NCBI GenBank assembly: GCA_026770585.1
Contig: MU648215.1
Location: forward strand, 2,883 to 18,489
Length of the DNA stretch: 15,607 bases
Reading direction: 5' to 3'
DNA from: Baffinella frigidus
Lineage: Eukaryota > Cryptophyceae > Cryptomonadales > Baffinellaceae
The notes under the pieces were generated by a model. It saw only the letters and a list, made by a program, of their open reading frames with translations. It was not told the origin of the DNA and did not search any database. Position numbers and translations under genes: made by a program. Positions 13,526-15,607 of the stretch are shown here, one piece after another (position 1 is the stretch's first letter; the number at the start of each line of letters is the position of its first letter).

Positions 13526-13594
13526 CATCCACACCGTGGCACATGATGTTCAAGATCTGGTGGTGTGTGTGCCGATGAAGCGTCTGTTACACCT

Positions 13595-13677
13595 GGGGAA
13601 ATGACAAAGAGCAAATCGAGGTTTGTTCTGGGTGTCAAGTGCCTTGAAAAGGTGTCCTAAAATCGTCTATTCGAAAT
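13595..13677 (+). repeat. Dispersed repeat, copy 1
   Basis: The block beginning GGGGAAATGACAAAGAGCAA and running through CAAGTGCCTTGAAAAGG to TCGAAAT recurs at 15041-15110, and in part at 14987-15026 and 15336-15363. It lies downstream of the TRAF-type gene, while the other copies lie on its upstream side. Confidence 0.8.
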
Positions 13678-13825
13678 AGACTCTCCAGAGGTTGGTCGCG
13701 TGCAGACTCTCCAGAGGTTGATGATTGTAACGTTTAATGCAAACCCACCCACACACGCCCACACACGCCCACACTCGACCCCACACACGCACACCCACGC
13801 TCGCGACGCCACTGGAGAATTGATC

Positions 13826-13846
13826 ATGCGTCGCGTAGCGACGCAT
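13826..13846. repeat. Inverted repeat, 9-bp arms
   Basis: ATGCGTCGC and GCGACGCAT flank GTA. It lies just after the TRAF-type gene on the minus strand and could be part of its 3' untranslated region. Confidence 0.6.
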
Positions 13847-13870
13847 GTCCGTGCCGATCCACCAACCCGC

Positions 13871-14785
13871 CTACGGTACCACCTCAACCGTCGCGCTTAG
13901 AGCAAACGACTTCCCGTTGGGCCCCTCGCGAATGCACTGGGTAAATTCGGAAGGGGACATCGTAAATGAGAACACTGGTCCGCATTCTACCTCATAGCCC
14001 CGCATGTGGTACACGCCATCAGCGGGTTTCTCGACCGACTCCCCGTTCTCCGTCAGATCGTCGGATACCTCGCGGAGGACATGCCCCGTGACGTCGAGCA
14101 AATTAAGCTCGAGGATCTTCGCGTTGCCCCCGACAGTTCCCTTGAAGTTGAACTCGGCGGCGTGCGCATGGAAGTTACCCGGGTAGGGACTGTTGTCTTC
14201 TTGTAGCCCGACGAAGAACCCTCCTGTGAGGGTCTGCGTGAAGTTTTTCGTTTGTCCGGTGCTGCCCCACAGTGTAGGCTCCTCGTTGAGATAGACCAAC
14301 CACGTGAAGGTCTGGTGCAGAGAGATCTGGTTGCGCTTCGGGCAGTACCCGGCGAAATGAGAAGCGAGGAACCTCCGCTGCATGCAGCCGCTGCACCCTT
14401 TGTCGTCGGGGCTGTCCCCATCGAAGCACTTGACGAGCTGGAACCCGCACTCCGTGGTGAGATGTCGGTGCAGGTCACCGGGCGGCCCCGTCCAGTTGCA
14501 ATTCGTGTCCTTCTCGCGGTGGTCGTGCTCCACCAGCTGGTGCTCCTCCAAGACGCGCACCATCGCGAATTTGTTCCAGATGTTGCGGTTGGCTGTGAAG
14601 CCGCGAAGCTTGAGCTGTCCCTCGAGGTCTGCACCCGAACCAGCAACCAAGCCGGGCGCTGCGAAGGCGGTGGCGAAGGCGGTGGCGAACCTTGCACGCT
14701 TGGCGGTGCTGGAGGGGACGGCGTCTGTCGGCGCCCCGTACTTGCAGCAAATCAGGAGCGGCTGTGGTTCGACTGGGCGCTCCAT
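13871..14785 (-). CDS. TRAF-type zinc-finger protein, 304 aa
   Basis: Residues about 87-148 contain a Cys/His pattern typical of TRAF-type zinc fingers: NCNWTG, LHRHLTTEC, LVKC, GCSGCMQRRFLASHFAGYC (C96, H106/H108, C113, C120, C131/C134, H143, C148). The first finger's leading cysteine seems replaced by His (EHDH). The C-terminal half (about 155-304, starting TFTWLVYL) has alternating strand-like segments and could be a MATH-like or other beta-sandwich domain, but this is uncertain. TRAF-type fingers mediate protein-protein interaction, often in ubiquitin signalling; no RING is visible, though ICCKYGAP near the start could be its remnant. The ATG at 14785 is the first in frame. No TATA box is seen and base composition is higher in G+C than in the block to the left, so it may be host-type, possibly missing a 5' exon. 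Confidence 0.65.
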   Translation of the reverse strand: MERPVEPQPLLICCKYGAPTDAVPSSTAKRARFATAFATAFAAPGLVAGSGADLEGQLKLRGFTANRNIWNKFAMVRVLEEHQLVEHDHREKDTNCNWTGPPGDLHRHLTTECGFQLVKCFDGDSPDDKGCSGCMQRRFLASHFAGYCPKRNQISLHQTFTWLVYLNEEPTLWGSTGQTKNFTQTLTGGFFVGLQEDNSPYPGNFHAHAAEFNFKGTVGGNAKILELNLLDVTGHVLREVSDDLTENGESVEKPADGVYHMRGYEVECGPVFSFTMSPSEFTQCIREGPNGKSFALSATVEVVP

Positions 14786-14871
14786 GGGGATGTTGGTGGG
14801 ACCGTGCGACGGACCGAGCAGCAACTTCCGTCCGCCGATCCCTTTGTCTGTCGAGATCAACCGATGTTCAA

Positions 14872-14921
14872 AAGTGGCCGTGTCAACTTAAAGAATAAGT
14901 GGCCGTGTCAACTTAAAGAAT
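14872..14921. repeat. 25-bp tandem repeat, two copies
   Basis: AAGTGGCCGTGTCAACTTAA plus AGAAT is repeated exactly at 14872-14896 and 14897-14921. Degenerate pieces (CATGTCAACGTAAAG, CATGTCAACTTTAAGAA) follow to about 14962. Confidence 0.85.
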
Positions 14922-14986
14922 CTCCCTTGGCATGTCAACGTAAAGGCATGTCAACTTTAAGAACCTCCATGGAGAAACACTAAATC

Positions 14987-15110
14987 CAAGTGCCTTGAAA
15001 AGTGCCCAAAATCATCTATCCGAAATGTGGGCTGACATCAGGGGAAATGACAAAAAGCAAATCGAGGTTTGTTCTAGTGTCAAGTGCCTTGAAAAAGTGC
15101 CCTAAAATCG
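14987..15110 (+). repeat. Dispersed repeat, copies 2 and 3
   Basis: A partial copy (14987-15026, CAAGTGCCTTGAAAAGTGCC to CCGAAAT) is followed by a near-complete one (15041-15110, GGGGAAATGACAAAAAGC to AAAATCG). Both match the copy at 13595-13677 in the same orientation. Confidence 0.8.
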
Positions 15111-15128
15111 ATGACATATGTCATCGAT
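15107..15128. repeat. Perfect 22-bp palindrome
   Basis: The two 11-bp halves, ATCGATGACAT and ATGTCATCGAT, are exact reverse complements with no spacer. The palindrome replaces the continuation of the dispersed repeat seen in copy 1. Confidence 0.85.
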
Positions 15129-15283
15129 GAAGCATCGGTGACAGGATAAGATTGTCGGTTATTTTGACATTTGACCTTTGAGCCATTTTTCGTACGCCCA
15201 GAAAAGGGAAACGTGATCACCAAATCGCGATTTTCCAGAAAAGGCATATGGGGTTCGGTGAATTTGTGAAAATTAAAAAGTTC

Positions 15284-15310
15284 CCTTATCTACATCTGAT
15301 GTAGATAAGG
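15284..15310. repeat. Perfect inverted repeat, 13-bp arms
   Basis: CCTTATCTACATC and GATGTAGATAAGG flank a single T. Confidence 0.85.
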
Positions 15311-15335
15311 ACACCCCAAAACGGAATCACCTTGC

Positions 15336-15363
15336 AAATGACAAAGAGCAAATCGAGGTTTGA
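15336..15363 (+). repeat. Dispersed repeat, copy 4 (partial)
   Basis: AAATGACAAAGAGCAAATCG and the following AGGTTTG match the 5' part of the other copies; similarity stops there. Confidence 0.7.
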
Positions 15364-15411
15364 TCAACTTCAGGTTTGACCATCAGACCAGTTTGACCAG
15401 TACGTCAGACC

Positions 15412-15435
15412 AGCTATATAGCCAGCTACGTAGCC
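15412..15435. repeat. 12-bp tandem repeat of small palindromes
   Basis: AGCTATATAGCC is followed directly by AGCTACGTAGCC. Each contains a perfect 10-bp palindrome (GCTATATAGC, GCTACGTAGC). Confidence 0.65.
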
Positions 15436-15471
15436 ATCTACAAGCTCAGGTTCGTGGAGTGTCACCTCACT

Positions 15472-15473
<2 letters not shown>

Positions 15474-15511
<38 letters not shown>
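15474..15511. repeat. (CT)n microsatellite
   Basis: An uninterrupted alternating CT tract of about 38 bp. Confidence 0.95.
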
Positions 15512-15515
<4 letters not shown>

Positions 15516-15529
15516 AATAAATATATACA

Positions 15530-15530
<1 letters not shown>

Positions 15531-15607
<77 letters not shown>
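15531..15607. repeat. (TA)n microsatellite to the end of the window
   Basis: About 77 bp of uninterrupted TA repeat reach the last base. Such tracts are typical of eukaryotic nuclear DNA and often end contigs. Confidence 0.95.

Larger units (their letters stand above)
13485..13870. other. Repeat-rich intergenic stretch
   Basis: No gene is supported. It holds the TATA box of the 66-residue ORF, a copy of the dispersed repeat (13595-13677), a 17-bp direct repeat (AGACTCTCCAGAGGTTG at 13678-13694 and 13704-13720), a CACACACGCC-type low-complexity tract (about 13740-13800) and a 9-bp-arm inverted repeat (13826-13846). A minus-strand ATTAAA at 13733-13738 could end the TRAF-type gene. Confidence 0.5.
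14786..15607. other. Non-coding repeat-rich end of window
   Basis: No gene is supported. The stretch contains the 25-bp tandem repeat, three dispersed repeat copies, two perfect palindromes, paired small palindromes and two microsatellites, each listed separately. Confidence 0.5.

Noticed and set aside
14053-14983. Several open frames overlapping the TRAF-type gene on both strands
   Set aside because: High G+C leaves few stops; only the minus-strand frame from 14785 has the Cys/His finger pattern.

Overview
The window looks eukaryotic or eukaryotic-virus in origin, not bacterial. Genes have TATA boxes about 30-55 nt upstream of ATG starts, AATAAA signals close behind stop codons and no Shine-Dalgarno pattern, and the recognisable domains are SRCR, GCC2/GCC3 cysteine-rich repeats, C2H2 and TRAF-type zinc fingers. 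It appears to be a mosaic: a compact, virus-like block of small unspliced genes (about 7.8-13.5 kb) between repeat-rich DNA that resembles a protist, algal or invertebrate nuclear genome. A large DNA virus carrying host-like genes, or an old viral insertion in a host chromosome, would both fit. The host or virus cannot be named from the sequence alone.

Layout. 1-3370: no gene I can support; a 32-bp tandem repeat, telomere-like TTGAGGG/TTTAGGG repeats, a near-perfect 55-bp-arm foldback element and a very G+C-rich stretch. 3371-6130 (+): an SRCR domain followed by cysteine-rich repeats. 7787-6136 (-): a second, secreted cysteine-rich repeat protein, convergent with the first. The two genes run into each other near 6130 with no stop codon for either, and the minus-strand gene is also frame-broken near 6520. 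8209-10821 (+): four small genes, the last with features of an ADP-ribosyltransferase fold. 11441-11095 (-): a small gene split between two frames, with a decayed second copy beside it (10758-11056). 12437-11690 (-): a C2H2 zinc-finger gene whose reading frame changes at a run of seven A. 12761-13159 (+): a zinc-dependent cytidine/dCMP deaminase. 13484-13284 (-): a 66-residue ORF with its own TATA box. 14785-13871 (-): a TRAF-type zinc-finger protein flanked by copies of a dispersed repeat. 14870-15607: tandem repeats, palindromes and long (CT)n and (TA)n microsatellites.

The block genes appear to share a promoter style (TATA about 33-56 nt before ATG, so very short 5' leaders) and perhaps shared poly(A) sites for neighbouring genes (9427 for 8209+8671; 11054 for 9543+10246). 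The deaminase, the ADP-ribosyltransferase-like protein, the zinc-finger protein and the secreted cysteine-rich protein would fit an accessory, host-interaction region of a DNA virus, but that is inference. Several genes are broken, which favours a decaying insertion or an assembly with indel errors.
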